The notes under the pieces are model-generated. The model was not told where the DNA came from. It ran no database searches and worked only from the letters and a program-made list of their open reading frames with translations. Positions 1-7,994 of a DNA stretch of 35,673 nucleotides are shown here, piece by piece. Origin of the DNA: an uncultured Marivita sp. (lineage in GTDB: Bacteria; Pseudomonadota; Alphaproteobacteria; Rhodobacterales; Rhodobacteraceae). The translations under genes and the position numbers were made by a program. The stretch is from NCBI GenBank assembly GCA_947503115.1, contig CANNCS010000035.1:1-35673 (forward strand), read 5' to 3'. Within the stretch, counting starts at the first letter, position 1, and the number at the start of each line of letters is the position of its first letter.

Positions 1-142
1 CCTACCGGACGTCATCACGTCAATCGGAACCAGAGATTGGGCGAAAGTGGGTCAATGATCGCAGCCCTTGGTATAAGATCCTCTTTGGTTTCTGACACCC
101 AAGGTCGATCAGACAAGGATCACTTGATATGCACGATGATGT

Positions 143-161
143 GAGCGGCGCGTATCCGCTC
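143..161 (-). terminator. Hairpin at the 3' end of the sugar dehydrogenase gene
   Basis: GAGCGG and CCGCTC arms around a 7-nt loop overlap the stop codon of the leftward dehydrogenase gene. No U-tract follows, so it may only protect the 3' end. The 140 bases to its left show no recognisable gene. Confidence 0.25.
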
Positions 162-918
162 AGATTGACCCGGCTTCAACCATGTAATTGTTGGCTGTGC
201 ACATCGCCGCATCGTCCGAGGCAAGGAACAGCACCATCCGCGCAAGATAGACCGGTTCAATCAGATCCGGCAGGCACTGCCGATCGCGGTGTTTCTCCAA
301 GGCCTCCGGATTGGCCCACAGCTCTTTCTGCCGCTCAGTCATGACCCAACCGGGAACCACGGTGTTCACCCGAATGCGGTGCCCCCCCAGATCCCGCGCC
401 ATCGTCCGGGTCAGACCATGCACCGCCGCTTTGGCTGTGGTGTAGGCAGGCATGTTGCCGCCTGCTTCCCACCAGCTGTTCGACCCCATATTGATGATCG
501 ACCCGCCGCCGCCGTCAATCATATCTGGTGCCACCGCCTGAATGGCAAAGAACATGTGCCGCAGATTGGTGGACTGCCGTTCATCCCAATATTCGGGCGA
601 GACCTCGCGCCAGTCGTGACGATCATCACGCGCGGCATTGTTGACCAGAATTTGCGCCGGCCCCAGCTTGGCCTTTAGCCTGCCAAATGCCGCCTGCAAT
701 GCCGGAATGTCACGCAGATCGGCCTTTTCCCACGCCACTGTGCCATCGGTTGCATCCGCCAAAGCCTGTGCGCCATCTGCATCCAGATCAACGAATCCCA
801 CCTTCGCGCCTTGCGCTGCAAACGCGGAGACGATTTTGGCCCCGATGCCCGACGCCCCGCCGGTGATGAACACGGTTTTGCCGCTCAAGCTGGGATAACG
901 CGCGAACTTGTCTGACAT
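160..918 (-). CDS. SDR family aldose 1-dehydrogenase (xylose/arabinose dehydrogenase-like)
   Basis: A 252-residue classical short-chain dehydrogenase, probably oxidising an aldose to its lactone with NAD(P)+ in the cytoplasm. The cofactor motif TGGASGIG is at about 19-26, NNAA at about 93-96, and the catalytic Tyr159 and Lys163 lie in YTTAK. The run DDRH followed by YWDER, NLRHMFF and QAVAP, the GS-x-SW segment, and the C-terminal QCL and [11 protein letters not shown] segments closely recall Caulobacter XylB (D-xylose 1-dehydrogenase). The exact sugar is inference. The ATG at 918 is chosen because GAGGAGGG lies just upstream; an in-frame ATG at 945 has no such site. It is divergent from hisF with only 86 bp between them. 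The rest of a sugar pathway would lie outside the window to the left. Confidence 0.85.
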   Translation of the reverse strand: MSDKFARYPSLSGKTVFITGGASGIGAKIVSAFAAQGAKVGFVDLDADGAQALADATDGTVAWEKADLRDIPALQAAFGRLKAKLGPAQILVNNAARDDRHDWREVSPEYWDERQSTNLRHMFFAIQAVAPDMIDGGGGSIINMGSNSWWEAGGNMPAYTTAKAAVHGLTRTMARDLGGHRIRVNTVVPGWVMTERQKELWANPEALEKHRDRQCLPDLIEPVYLARMVLFLASDDAAMCTANNYMVEAGSI

Positions 919-1004
919 GGGACCCTCCTCTTTTCCTTGTCCCAAGGCATAATGCGCAACGCGCAGGCTTCACAAGCGGCGATCTTCGGGGTACGCGAAG
1001 GACC

Positions 1005-1766
1005 ATGTTGAAGACCCGCATCATTCCCTGTCTCGATGTCGCCGATGGCCGTGTGGTCAAGGGCGTCAATTTCGTCGATCTGCGCGACGCCGGTGATCCG
1101 GTGGACGCCGCCCGCGCCTATGACGCAGCAGGAGCAGACGAGATCTGCTTTCTCGACATCCATGCAACCCATGAAAACCGCGGCACGATGTTCGACGTGG
1201 TGACGCGCACTGCCGAGCAATGCTTCATCCCCCTGACCGTGGGCGGCGGGGTACGCACTGTGGCGGATGTGCGTGCGCTGCTGTTGGCCGGGGCGGACAA
1301 GGTGTCGTTCAATTCCGCGGCTGTTGCCAACCCGGATGTGGTGGCCGAAGCGGCCGATCAGTTCGGCAGCCAGTGCATCGTGGTCGCCATCGACGCGAAG
1401 ACCGTCAGCCCCGGAAAATGGGAAATTTTCACCCATGGAGGGCGCAAATCCACCGGCATCGACGCCGTGGAATTCGCCAAGACCGTTGTCGCAAAGGGCG
1501 CTGGGGAAATCCTGCTTACATCCATGGACCGCGACGGAACCAAGGCAGGATTCAATCTGCCGCTCACCCGCGCGATTTCTGATGCTGTCGATGTCCCCGT
1601 GATCGCGAGCGGCGGCGTCGGCACGCTGGATCACCTTGTAGAAGGTGTCACCGAAGGGGGGGCCAGCGCAGTGCTGGCGGCGTCGATCTTCCATTTCGAA
1701 GAATACACGATTGGCGAGGCCAAGGCCCACATGGCCGCCGCCGGAATCCCGGTGAGGCTGACATGA
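1005..1766 (+). CDS. hisF: Imidazole glycerol phosphate synthase subunit HisF
   Basis: A 253-residue (beta/alpha)8 barrel, the cyclase half of the HisHF complex. It uses ammonia delivered by HisH to turn PRFAR into imidazole glycerol phosphate and AICAR in histidine biosynthesis. The catalytic aspartates fall exactly at the family positions: Asp11 in [12 protein letters not shown] and Asp130 in VVVAIDAK. Phosphate-binding loops are seen at GGGVRT (about 80-85) and in the C-terminal ASGGVGTL. Full length for the family. The start has AAGGA upstream. The stop overlaps the hisE start as ATGA, so the two are translationally coupled. hisA and hisH are not upstream as in many relatives; a divergent dehydrogenase gene is there instead. 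Confidence 0.98.
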   Translation: MLKTRIIPCLDVADGRVVKGVNFVDLRDAGDPVDAARAYDAAGADEICFLDIHATHENRGTMFDVVTRTAEQCFIPLTVGGGVRTVADVRALLLAGADKVSFNSAAVANPDVVAEAADQFGSQCIVVAIDAKTVSPGKWEIFTHGGRKSTGIDAVEFAKTVVAKGAGEILLTSMDRDGTKAGFNLPLTRAISDAVDVPVIASGGVGTLDHLVEGVTEGGASAVLAASIFHFEEYTIGEAKAHMAAAGIPVRLT

Positions 1767-2071
1767 CACTGGAAGAGCTTGAACAGATCGTCGCGGCGCG
1801 CGCAGATGCATCCGCCGACGAAAGCTGGACGGCCAAACTTCTGGCCAAAGGCCCCGAAAAATGCGCCGAGAAATTCGGCGAAGAATCCATCGAGGCCATC
1901 ATCGAAGCAATCAAGGGCGACCGGGAACGGCTGACCTCGGAAGCGGCGGACGTGCTGTTTCACCTGCTGGTCATGCTGAAATCCCGCGATGTGGCACTGG
2001 CCGATGTGATGGCCGAATTGGCCCGCCGTCAGGCGCAATCCGGCTTGCAGGAAAAAGCGTCCCGCTCCTGA
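1763..2071 (+). CDS. hisE: Phosphoribosyl-ATP diphosphatase HisE
   Basis: A 102-residue all-alpha MazG-like pyrophosphatase catalysing the second step of histidine biosynthesis, phosphoribosyl-ATP to phosphoribosyl-AMP. The metal-binding signature is present: [12 protein letters not shown] followed by [16 protein letters not shown], with the acidic EE..E and E..D residues. Usual length for a stand-alone HisE; it is not fused to HisI. It begins inside the hisF stop (ATGA overlap). The repeat element of 2072-2199 begins immediately after the TGA. Confidence 0.97.
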   Translation: MTLEELEQIVAARADASADESWTAKLLAKGPEKCAEKFGEESIEAIIEAIKGDRERLTSEAADVLFHLLVMLKSRDVALADVMAELARRQAQSGLQEKASRS

Positions 2072-2199
2072 TCTTCTTCGTTTTTTCAAATACCTCGGGG
2101 TTTGGGGCGTCGTCCATTGGGCTTGAACTAATGGCGCACCAACGGACGACCCCAAGCGTTTCCAGCACCGGAAACGCCACGATGCGTGGGCGCATCGTG
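2072..2199. repeat. Intergenic repeat: TTCTTC module plus tandem palindromes
   Basis: Right after the hisE stop comes TTCTTC, a T-run, CAAATA, CTCGGGG and TTTGGGG. Two adjacent inverted repeats follow. GCGTTTCC / GGAAACGC spans 2156-2177 with centre about 2166.5. CACGATGCG / CGCATCGTG spans 2178-2199 with centre about 2188.5. Centre spacing is 22 bp. The arms match those at 31620-31661 (GTTTCC..GGAAAC and ACGATGCG..CGCATCGT). The element lies between two converging genes (hisE and the CoA-binding protein), so it may also end transcription both ways. Confidence 0.8.
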
Positions 2200-2207
2200 C
2201 ACGTGCT

Positions 2208-2675
2208 TCATAGCTTGGACGAAATAATCCCGGTGTTGAACCCGCCCATGCGCAGCTCGCCAAACAGCCGTTGATATTCGATTTTAGGGCAGCGGTTCAT
2301 CACTACGTCCATGCCCCGCGCCTCGGCCTTGGCGGCGGCTTCGGCATGCTCGACACCGATCTGCATCCAGATGGTCTTCAAGTCTGGGAACAGCTCCAAC
2401 GCGTCGTCCACGATTGGAGGCACCGCCTCGGACCGACGGAAGATGTCTACCATGTCGACCTTGGCGTCGATCTCTGACAAGGCGGCCTTAACCTCCGCCC
2501 CGAACAATCGCTTGCCCGCGTGGCCGGGATTGACCGGAATAACCGTGAAGCCCTTAAGCGACAGATAGCGCGCGACATAATAAGACGGACGCACCGGGTT
2601 CAAAGACACCCCCACCACGGCGACGGTTTTGGTCCGTTTCAGGACCTTGCGCAGAAAATCATCGGAATAGTTCAT
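2208..2675 (-). CDS. CoA-binding domain protein (YccU-like)
   Basis: A 155-residue single-domain Rossmann protein of the CoA_binding_2 / YccU family, related to the CoA-binding domain of succinyl-CoA synthetase. The nucleotide-binding loop is VAVVGVSLNPVRPSYYVARYL (about 19-39) with the family's N-x-x-RPS pattern. VIPVNPG follows at about 45-51, and NRCPKIEY near the C-terminus is typical of the family. Predicted cytoplasmic; the physiological role of the family is not established. The gene converges on hisE across the repeat at 2072-2199, and its start lies 26 bp from the terminator at 2701-2734. Confidence 0.9.
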   Translation of the reverse strand: MNYSDDFLRKVLKRTKTVAVVGVSLNPVRPSYYVARYLSLKGFTVIPVNPGHAGKRLFGAEVKAALSEIDAKVDMVDIFRRSEAVPPIVDDALELFPDLKTIWMQIGVEHAEAAAKAEARGMDVVMNRCPKIEYQRLFGELRMGGFNTGIISSKL

Positions 2676-2700
2676 GAGGTCTTTACTAGCCTGTCATGTC

Positions 2701-2734
2701 ACAAAGAAAAAGCGCCCAAGGAAACCTTGGGCGC
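2701..2734 (-). terminator. Rho-independent terminator, leftward
   Basis: A perfect 10-bp stem, GCGCCCAAGG / CCTTGGGCGC, with a 3-nt loop at 2712-2734. On the minus strand it is followed by five U residues (the A-run at 2707-2711). It ends leftward transcripts from the DUF2235 gene or from the structured region at 2740-2850, just before the CoA-binding gene. Confidence 0.85.
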
Positions 2735-2850
2735 AAGTGTTGGAACGAGGGACAGTGAAGGTGCTGCGGGTGTTCCACTCCTACGCACCTCTCGTGTGAG
2801 GTAGGCACGATTATCGCGGTTTAAAGGGAGAAACCGAGAGGTTTGGTCAC
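2707..2850 (-). ncRNA. Candidate 3'-UTR-derived small RNA (structured region)
   Basis: Between the DUF2235 stop and the terminator, the minus strand can form several helices. GGTTT / AAACC (2818-2835) carries a CU-rich loop containing CTCCC. The 5-bp pairs ACCTC / GAGGT and CCTAC / GTAGG lie at 2780-2805. An 8-bp long-range pairing joins ACCTCTCG (2835-2842, minus strand) with CGAGAGGT (2787-2794) and competes with the local hairpin. It ends in a strong terminator. No known RNA family was recognised. A CU-rich loop would fit an anti-Shine-Dalgarno sRNA, but this is inference, and it could simply be a long 3' untranslated region. Confidence 0.3.
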
Positions 2851-2864
2851 ATATTCGTTAGAAG

Positions 2865-3923
2865 TCAGGGCACAAGCGGCTCGGGTACAGCCTCTGGCTG
2901 CGTGACATGCAGCGTTTCGTGTATCCGCTCCGATGGGTCGTCTCCAACACGGCGCGCACGCCGATATAGAAACAGCTTGCCCCAGCCCTTCCAATTACCC
3001 GAAGACGGCGCGTGCACGTTCTGCGGAAACCGCTGACGCCACCCCTCGGGCAAAGGTAGCCCCACGGCTTCTGCCCGATCAAGCATCCAGACCAAAGGGA
3101 TATTCGCCAGCGGGCGCGCCTCTTCGTGTCCCCGCAATTGCCCGCCAATGTCGCCGTGAACGCCTTTGAACCAGACCTGTTCGACATGGCCAGTCCACCC
3201 CGGCGGACAGAACCACAAGACCGGTTCATAGGCCATGCGGCGTTCGTGATAGGCCAGCGCCTGAAATCCATGTTGAATCGATGGGCCAAGTTGGTCGTTA
3301 TGGAACGCGTGTTTGTCATTGGTGAACCGCCAGAGCACCGGCAATCGCACCCCCAATGCCTTGACTGTGTCCCAGACACCCACCACCGAAATCACCGGGG
3401 CGTCATGGCAAAATCGCTGCACAAAAGCACGAACCGTGTCTGGATCTGCGGGATAGCGATAAAGGCGATAGGCCTGCCGGACATTGCGTTCGGTGGCGTT
3501 CTCGGCGCGTAACAGGCCAATCGTGTCGATGACCCCGGCCAGTGACCTCACGGCATAGGCGCCACGGGAATACCCAAAGAAAAAGATCCGATCTCCCGGC
3601 TGGTAGCGCGAGGCAAGAAACCCGTAGGCGCGACAGATCTGGCGGTTTATGCCACGCCCAATGGCGATATCAGACGCGCTGCGCCAGTCGGACCATTGTA
3701 GACCGGATTCATAGTATACCGACAAATCACCTCCGACGTCTTGCAGAAGGCGATATAGGCATCCGGCGTTGGTTTCCTGACCCGGTCGAAGCGATCCCAA
3801 TGTGCCATCAAGTATGATGACATGATCCCGTGGGCCCCGGCGTGCCGCAACTTTGGACTGGCCCGCAGTAAACGTACCGCGGAACCAGCCTAATATTTTT
3901 TCACTCAGCCGCGATGCGCGCAT
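2865..3923 (-). CDS. DUF2235 alpha/beta hydrolase (Tle1-type lipase domain)
   Basis: A 352-residue protein of the DUF2235 family, the fold also found in Tle1 phospholipase effectors. The oxyanion-side motif ILDGTLGS is at about 37-44. The nucleophile elbow FFFGYSRGAYA places Ser119 in G-Y-S-R-G. Asp185 lies in VVGVWDTVKALG and His256 in VWFKGVHGDIGG, giving a complete Ser-Asp-His triad. No signal peptide is obvious. The ATG at 3923 gives a 23-base overlap with the upstream CoxL-like gene; an earlier in-frame ATG at 4016 would overlap by 116 bases and encodes Arg/Cys-rich shadow sequence. No type VI secretion gene is in the window, so the substrate is unknown and an effector role is not supported. 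Confidence 0.85.
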   Translation of the reverse strand: MRASRLSEKILGWFRGTFTAGQSKVAARRGPRDHVIILDGTLGSLRPGQETNAGCLYRLLQDVGGDLSVYYESGLQWSDWRSASDIAIGRGINRQICRAYGFLASRYQPGDRIFFFGYSRGAYAVRSLAGVIDTIGLLRAENATERNVRQAYRLYRYPADPDTVRAFVQRFCHDAPVISVVGVWDTVKALGVRLPVLWRFTNDKHAFHNDQLGPSIQHGFQALAYHERRMAYEPVLWFCPPGWTGHVEQVWFKGVHGDIGGQLRGHEEARPLANIPLVWMLDRAEAVGLPLPEGWRQRFPQNVHAPSSGNWKGWGKLFLYRRARRVGDDPSERIHETLHVTQPEAVPEPLVP

Positions 3924-6198
3924 CCTGTAACATGCCCCAGACCCGCTGCGGCGTGAACGGCATGTCGGCCTGACGCACGCCACGCGACCACATCGCGTCC
4001 TGCACTGCGTTGGCAACCGCAGCCAAAGCGCCGACGGTGCCCGCCTCGCCGCAGCCCTTCATGCCCATCGGGTTGGTGACCGATGGCGTCGCTTCGGTTG
4101 TAAATCCAATCATGGGAAGATCATCGGCGCGCGGCATCGCATAGTCCATGAACGTTGCCGTGAGGAGCTGCCCGTCCTCGTCATAGACCACCCGCTCGGT
4201 CAGCGCCTGACCAAGCCCCTGCGCCACCCCGCCATGCACCTGACCTTCGGCCAACATCGGGTTGATAAGGTTGCCGAAATCATCAACTACCGTGTAGCGA
4301 TCGACGGTCACATGACCTGTTTCCGGGTCGATCTCGACCTCGGCCACATGCGCACCATTCGGGAAGCTGCGGGCGTCTAGCGTGATCGTAGCATCAAAGG
4401 TCAGCAAGTCCGTGCGCCCAGCCTCGCGCGCCATCTGCGCCACTTCGAGCATGGTTGGCGAGACGTTCGATGTCCCGACGCGGAACTGTTCGTCATCAAA
4501 GCTGATGTTACCCTCATCGACGCCCTGCTGATCAGCAAGGAACGCAGTGAAGGCGGTGATGATCTTATCCACCGCTGCCAGAGTGGCGGTGTTCTGGATC
4601 GTGACCGAGCGCGAACCACCCGTGCCACCGCCCCGCGCGATCAGATCACTGTCGCCCTGAACAAAGCGGATCATGTGGGCCGGGATACCGGTCTGATCGG
4701 AAAGGAACTGTGTAAACACGGTCTCGTGCCCCTGCCCGTTCGACTGCGTACCGACATAGATCGACGCGCCGCCATCGTCGTCAAAGGTGACTTTCACATC
4801 CTCAACCGGCGCACCAAGAATGCTCTCGATGTAATAGCAAAGCCCCAACCCACGCAGTTTGCCTTCGGCTTCGGACGCGGCGCGGCGGGCGTCGAACCCG
4901 GCGCGGTCTGCAAAGCCTTCTACTCGGGACAGAACGCGTTCGAAGTCGCCCACGTCATAGGTTTCGCCCGTCGTTGTCTTATAGGGAAACTGGTGCGGTT
5001 TGATGAAGTTGATGCGGCGCAATTCCCACGGATCAAGGCCAAGCTCGCGTGCTGCGCGGTCGATCACGCGTTCCAGCAAGTAAATCGCCTCGGGCCGCCC
5101 CGCGCCACGATAGGCATCGACGGGCGTGGTGTTGGTATAGACACCTTCGACCTGCAACCACGACGTCTGCACGTCATAGACGCCCATCAGCACCTTGGAA
5201 AACAAACTGGTCTGGATCGCCTGTGCGAAATGCGAGTTATAGGCCCCCATATTGGCAACCGTTTGCACACGGTAGGCGGTGATGCGGTTGTTTTCGTCGA
5301 ACGCCAGCTCGGCGGTGTGACGCAGGTCGCGGCCGGCATTGTCGGACAGCATCCCTTCGGTCCGTTCGGACATCCAGCGCACTGGCTTACCCAGCATCTT
5401 GCAGGCAATGGCAGTCAGGAAGTTTTCGGGATGCGGCATCGCTTTCATCCCAAAGCCGCCGCCAGTATCAGGGTTGGTAACGCGGATGTCCTCTTCGGCC
5501 ATGTTCAGAACACGGGCGATGTGTTTCTTGTGCTCCCACACCCCTTGGGCGTTGACCGCAAAATGCAGGCGGTCGCCTTCCAGCTCGGCATAGCAGCCGC
5601 GCGGCTCCATCGCGTTGACGATGATACGGTTGTCCTCGACATCAAGGCTGACGGTACGGTGTGCAGCCTGGAACGCCGCTTCGGTTGCGGCTTCGTCGCC
5701 CATACCCCAATCAAAGGCAACGTTTTGCGTTACATCGGCGTGCAGTGCCTCACCACCCGAAGAGAGGCCAAGATGCACGGGTTTGTCGGTGTATTCGAAT
5801 GAGATCAGTTCCGCCGCGTCCCGCGCCGCTTCGAGGCTGTCTGCGACGATAAAGGCCAGCGCTTCGCCCACATACCGCACTGAGCCGGTGGCAAGGATCG
5901 GGCGAAATGGTGATGCGCCCATTGACCCGTCGCGATTTGGCACCGTGGTGCCCCACATGCCTTGCGTAAATCCCGCCTTGGCCAGATCGGCTGCCGTCAG
6001 AACAAGATGTACCCCCGGCACTTCACGCGCGTCGGTCACATCAATCGTGTCAATTTCGGCATGTGCAACCGATGACCGGAATACGTAACCACGCAGCGCG
6101 CCTTCTGGGGCGATGTCATCGACATAGCGCCCCGTCCCATTGAGAAACCGCACATCCTCGACCCGCTTGACCGGTTGCGACTTGCCAAATTTATCCAT
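3901..6198 (-). CDS. Xanthine dehydrogenase-family molybdopterin-binding subunit, form II CoxL-like
   Basis: A 765-residue large subunit of the molybdenum hydroxylase family, the chain holding the Mo-cytosine dinucleotide cofactor. The start MDKFGKSQPVKRVED has GAGGG upstream. The active-site loop AYRGAGR (362-368) is the form II signature; true carbon monoxide dehydrogenase (form I) has AYRCSFR with the selenosulfur-bearing Cys. The catalytic Glu is at 718 in MKGCGEAG, and the cofactor loop TGGGFGMK is at 245-252. CO oxidation is therefore unlikely as the main activity, and the real substrate is unknown. The small [2Fe-2S] and medium FAD subunit genes normally adjacent are both absent. It lies 41 bp downstream of the decarboxylase gene and overlaps the DUF2235 gene. 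Confidence 0.92.
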   Translation of the reverse strand: MDKFGKSQPVKRVEDVRFLNGTGRYVDDIAPEGALRGYVFRSSVAHAEIDTIDVTDAREVPGVHLVLTAADLAKAGFTQGMWGTTVPNRDGSMGASPFRPILATGSVRYVGEALAFIVADSLEAARDAAELISFEYTDKPVHLGLSSGGEALHADVTQNVAFDWGMGDEAATEAAFQAAHRTVSLDVEDNRIIVNAMEPRGCYAELEGDRLHFAVNAQGVWEHKKHIARVLNMAEEDIRVTNPDTGGGFGMKAMPHPENFLTAIACKMLGKPVRWMSERTEGMLSDNAGRDLRHTAELAFDENNRITAYRVQTVANMGAYNSHFAQAIQTSLFSKVLMGVYDVQTSWLQVEGVYTNTTPVDAYRGAGRPEAIYLLERVIDRAARELGLDPWELRRINFIKPHQFPYKTTTGETYDVGDFERVLSRVEGFADRAGFDARRAASEAEGKLRGLGLCYYIESILGAPVEDVKVTFDDDGGASIYVGTQSNGQGHETVFTQFLSDQTGIPAHMIRFVQGDSDLIARGGGTGGSRSVTIQNTATLAAVDKIITAFTAFLADQQGVDEGNISFDDEQFRVGTSNVSPTMLEVAQMAREAGRTDLLTFDATITLDARSFPNGAHVAEVEIDPETGHVTVDRYTVVDDFGNLINPMLAEGQVHGGVAQGLGQALTERVVYDEDGQLLTATFMDYAMPRADDLPMIGFTTEATPSVTNPMGMKGCGEAGTVGALAAVANAVQDAMWSRGVRQADMPFTPQRVWGMLQDARIAAE

Positions 6199-6239
6199 GT
6201 TTCCCTCGCGCGTGTGACCTAGGTCTTTCGGCAGGGACA

Positions 6240-7421
6240 CTAGCCTGCGAGGCGGCACTGTCCAGCAGGTTCGACCATGGAATCAAGGTTCAGCACGTCA
6301 CGTGTTCCGTATCCGTTGAACGGTGTGACCAAGGCAAGGCTGTAGGCGCCTGCCCCACTGATCAGGATGTAGTCACCATCCGCGATCCCGGCCGGCAACA
6401 TCCAAGGGTCCGGCACCCGGTCGAGGCTGTCACATGTGGGGCCGAAAATGGTGAACGGGTTGGGCCTTCCGACGACAGGATTTCCCTGCGGGGTCAACGC
6501 GGTCTGGCGCGCGGGCACCGGCATGTCTCGCCATTCGCCCAATGCACCATACAAACCATCATTCAGTGTCAGCACCCCGTCGCCCCGCGCTTTGACCCGC
6601 AGCAAAAGCCACATTGCATCGGCCACCATAGCGCGGCCGGGTTCACACCAAAGCATCGGCGGATGATCCGGGAAATTTGCTTTGGTTGCTGATTTGATGG
6701 TGTCGAACAGCCGCTGTCGCAGGGTTTTGCCGCCGCGCGGAAGAGCCGGAAACCCACCACCGACATTCAGTGCGGCAAGCCGCGCCCCTGCGCGATCCGC
6801 GACCAAAGCGCAGGCGGCGATGTAATCAGACCAACTGGCTGGATCGGTACATTGGGTTCCGGGATGAAAGGTCAGCGCCGGGGTCATGCCGCGCGCCACA
6901 ACGGCGCGCAATAGATCGGTGGCGACATCAGGCGCAGCACCGAACTTGCTGCCGAAATCATACGCACCGCCCCCCCGTTTCAACGACAGTCGCACGGCCA
7001 CTTGTGTGTTGGGGTCAAGCTGCCCCAGCTTGTCCAACTCCGACATCCGGTCCACGGACCACGAGGCGATGCCCAGCGCCTTGGCTTGAGCGATCTCGGA
7101 CAGCGACCGCACAGGGTTGTGGTAATGCAGCCGCGCGTTGGGCATCGCCTGACGAGCCGCATGCATTTCAGCGATAGAGGCCACGTCGAACGTGCTGACC
7201 CCGGCGCCAACCAAGCTGTGCAGAATGTCGAGCGCGGGATTGGCCTTGACCGCGTAGCTGACCTGACCGGGAAACCCGCGCAAAAAACTATGTGCCGTGC
7301 GCTGCAACACCTGCGGACGTAGGATCGCCAGCGGATCGTCCGGCTGTCTGTCCCCGATCAGCGCCGCGATGCGCGCCCGGTCGTACCGCGCCTGTGTGAT
7401 GTCTTGTGCCCCTGCAACCAT
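6240..7421 (-). CDS. Ornithine decarboxylase-like PLP enzyme (fold type III)
   Basis: A 393-residue decarboxylase of the eukaryotic-type ornithine/diaminopimelate family, making putrescine from ornithine as the likely reaction. The pyridoxal-phosphate lysine is Lys59 in SYAVKANP. The substrate and cofactor loops HPGTQ, GGGFPAL and CEPGRA are present. FGPTCDSLD near the C-terminus carries the active-site Cys-Asp pair that marks ornithine rather than diaminopimelate specificity. Alternatives are lysine/ornithine dual specificity. The start ATG follows GAGGCGG. The gene is divergent from an Lrp/AsnC regulator with about 100 bp between them, the usual arrangement for a regulator controlling its neighbour. 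It probably leads a unit with the CoxL-like and DUF2235 genes. Confidence 0.9.
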   Translation of the reverse strand: MVAGAQDITQARYDRARIAALIGDRQPDDPLAILRPQVLQRTAHSFLRGFPGQVSYAVKANPALDILHSLVGAGVSTFDVASIAEMHAARQAMPNARLHYHNPVRSLSEIAQAKALGIASWSVDRMSELDKLGQLDPNTQVAVRLSLKRGGGAYDFGSKFGAAPDVATDLLRAVVARGMTPALTFHPGTQCTDPASWSDYIAACALVADRAGARLAALNVGGGFPALPRGGKTLRQRLFDTIKSATKANFPDHPPMLWCEPGRAMVADAMWLLLRVKARGDGVLTLNDGLYGALGEWRDMPVPARQTALTPQGNPVVGRPNPFTIFGPTCDSLDRVPDPWMLPAGIADGDYILISGAGAYSLALVTPFNGYGTRDVLNLDSMVEPAGQCRLAG

Positions 7422-7524
7422 GACCGCCTCATGTGGTTCTGTTTCCTACAGTCTGCGTCCGCTTCCCGTCGGTTCGTGTCGGCAGTTCTTGCGAATCGGA
7501 CTTTTTTCCATACAGATTGACGGA

Positions 7525-7965
7525 ATGAGCTTACAGATCGACAAAACAGATACTGCCTTGATCGCCTTTCTGCGCCGTGATGCGCGGATGCCGGTGGCGG
7601 AACTTGCCCGCAAGCTGGGATTGGCGCGCACCACTGTGCAGACGCGCATCGACCGGTTGCTTGAAAAGGGTGTGATCGCTGGTTTCACGCTGCGCAGCGG
7701 CGATGCGCTGGCGGCACCGATCCGCGCCACCGCGTTGGTTTCAATTGCACCGCGCACGGGGCCTGCGGTTCTGTCTAGGCTGCGCGCGCTGCCGAATGTT
7801 GAGGCAGTTTTCACCGTGTCAGGACGGGTCGACCTGGTGGTCGAAATCAGCGCAAAAACAACGCAGGATCTGGACCTAACGCTGGACGACATCGCCGAGT
7901 CAAAGGGGGTTCAGAGTTCAGAAAGCTTCATTCACCTGTCGACCAAGATCGACCGACGGGGCTGA
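7525..7965 (+). CDS. Lrp/AsnC family transcriptional regulator
   Basis: A 146-residue regulator. The N-terminal winged helix-turn-helix spans about 4-60, with LARKLGLARTTVQTRIDRL as the recognition segment. A C-terminal RAM ligand-binding domain with alternating strands follows (ATALVSIAP, NVEAVFTVSG, DLVVEISA). The usual Lrp length. An ATG with GACGGA just before it was taken as start; in-frame upstream codons translate to basic, Ser/Arg-rich shadow sequence. Divergent from the ornithine decarboxylase gene, which it probably regulates in response to an amino acid or polyamine precursor; this link is inferred from position only. Confidence 0.92.
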   Translation: MSLQIDKTDTALIAFLRRDARMPVAELARKLGLARTTVQTRIDRLLEKGVIAGFTLRSGDALAAPIRATALVSIAPRTGPAVLSRLRALPNVEAVFTVSGRVDLVVEISAKTTQDLDLTLDDIAESKGVQSSESFIHLSTKIDRRG

Positions 7966-7994
7966 GCTCACGCGGCATCAAAGTTGCGTCGCGC

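Noticed and set aside
885..1811. A 308-codon frame antisense to hisF
   Set aside because: Shadow of hisF, which is certain.
4675..5802. A 375-codon frame antisense to the CoxL-like gene
   Set aside because: Shadow of a conserved molybdoenzyme gene; no domain or start signal.
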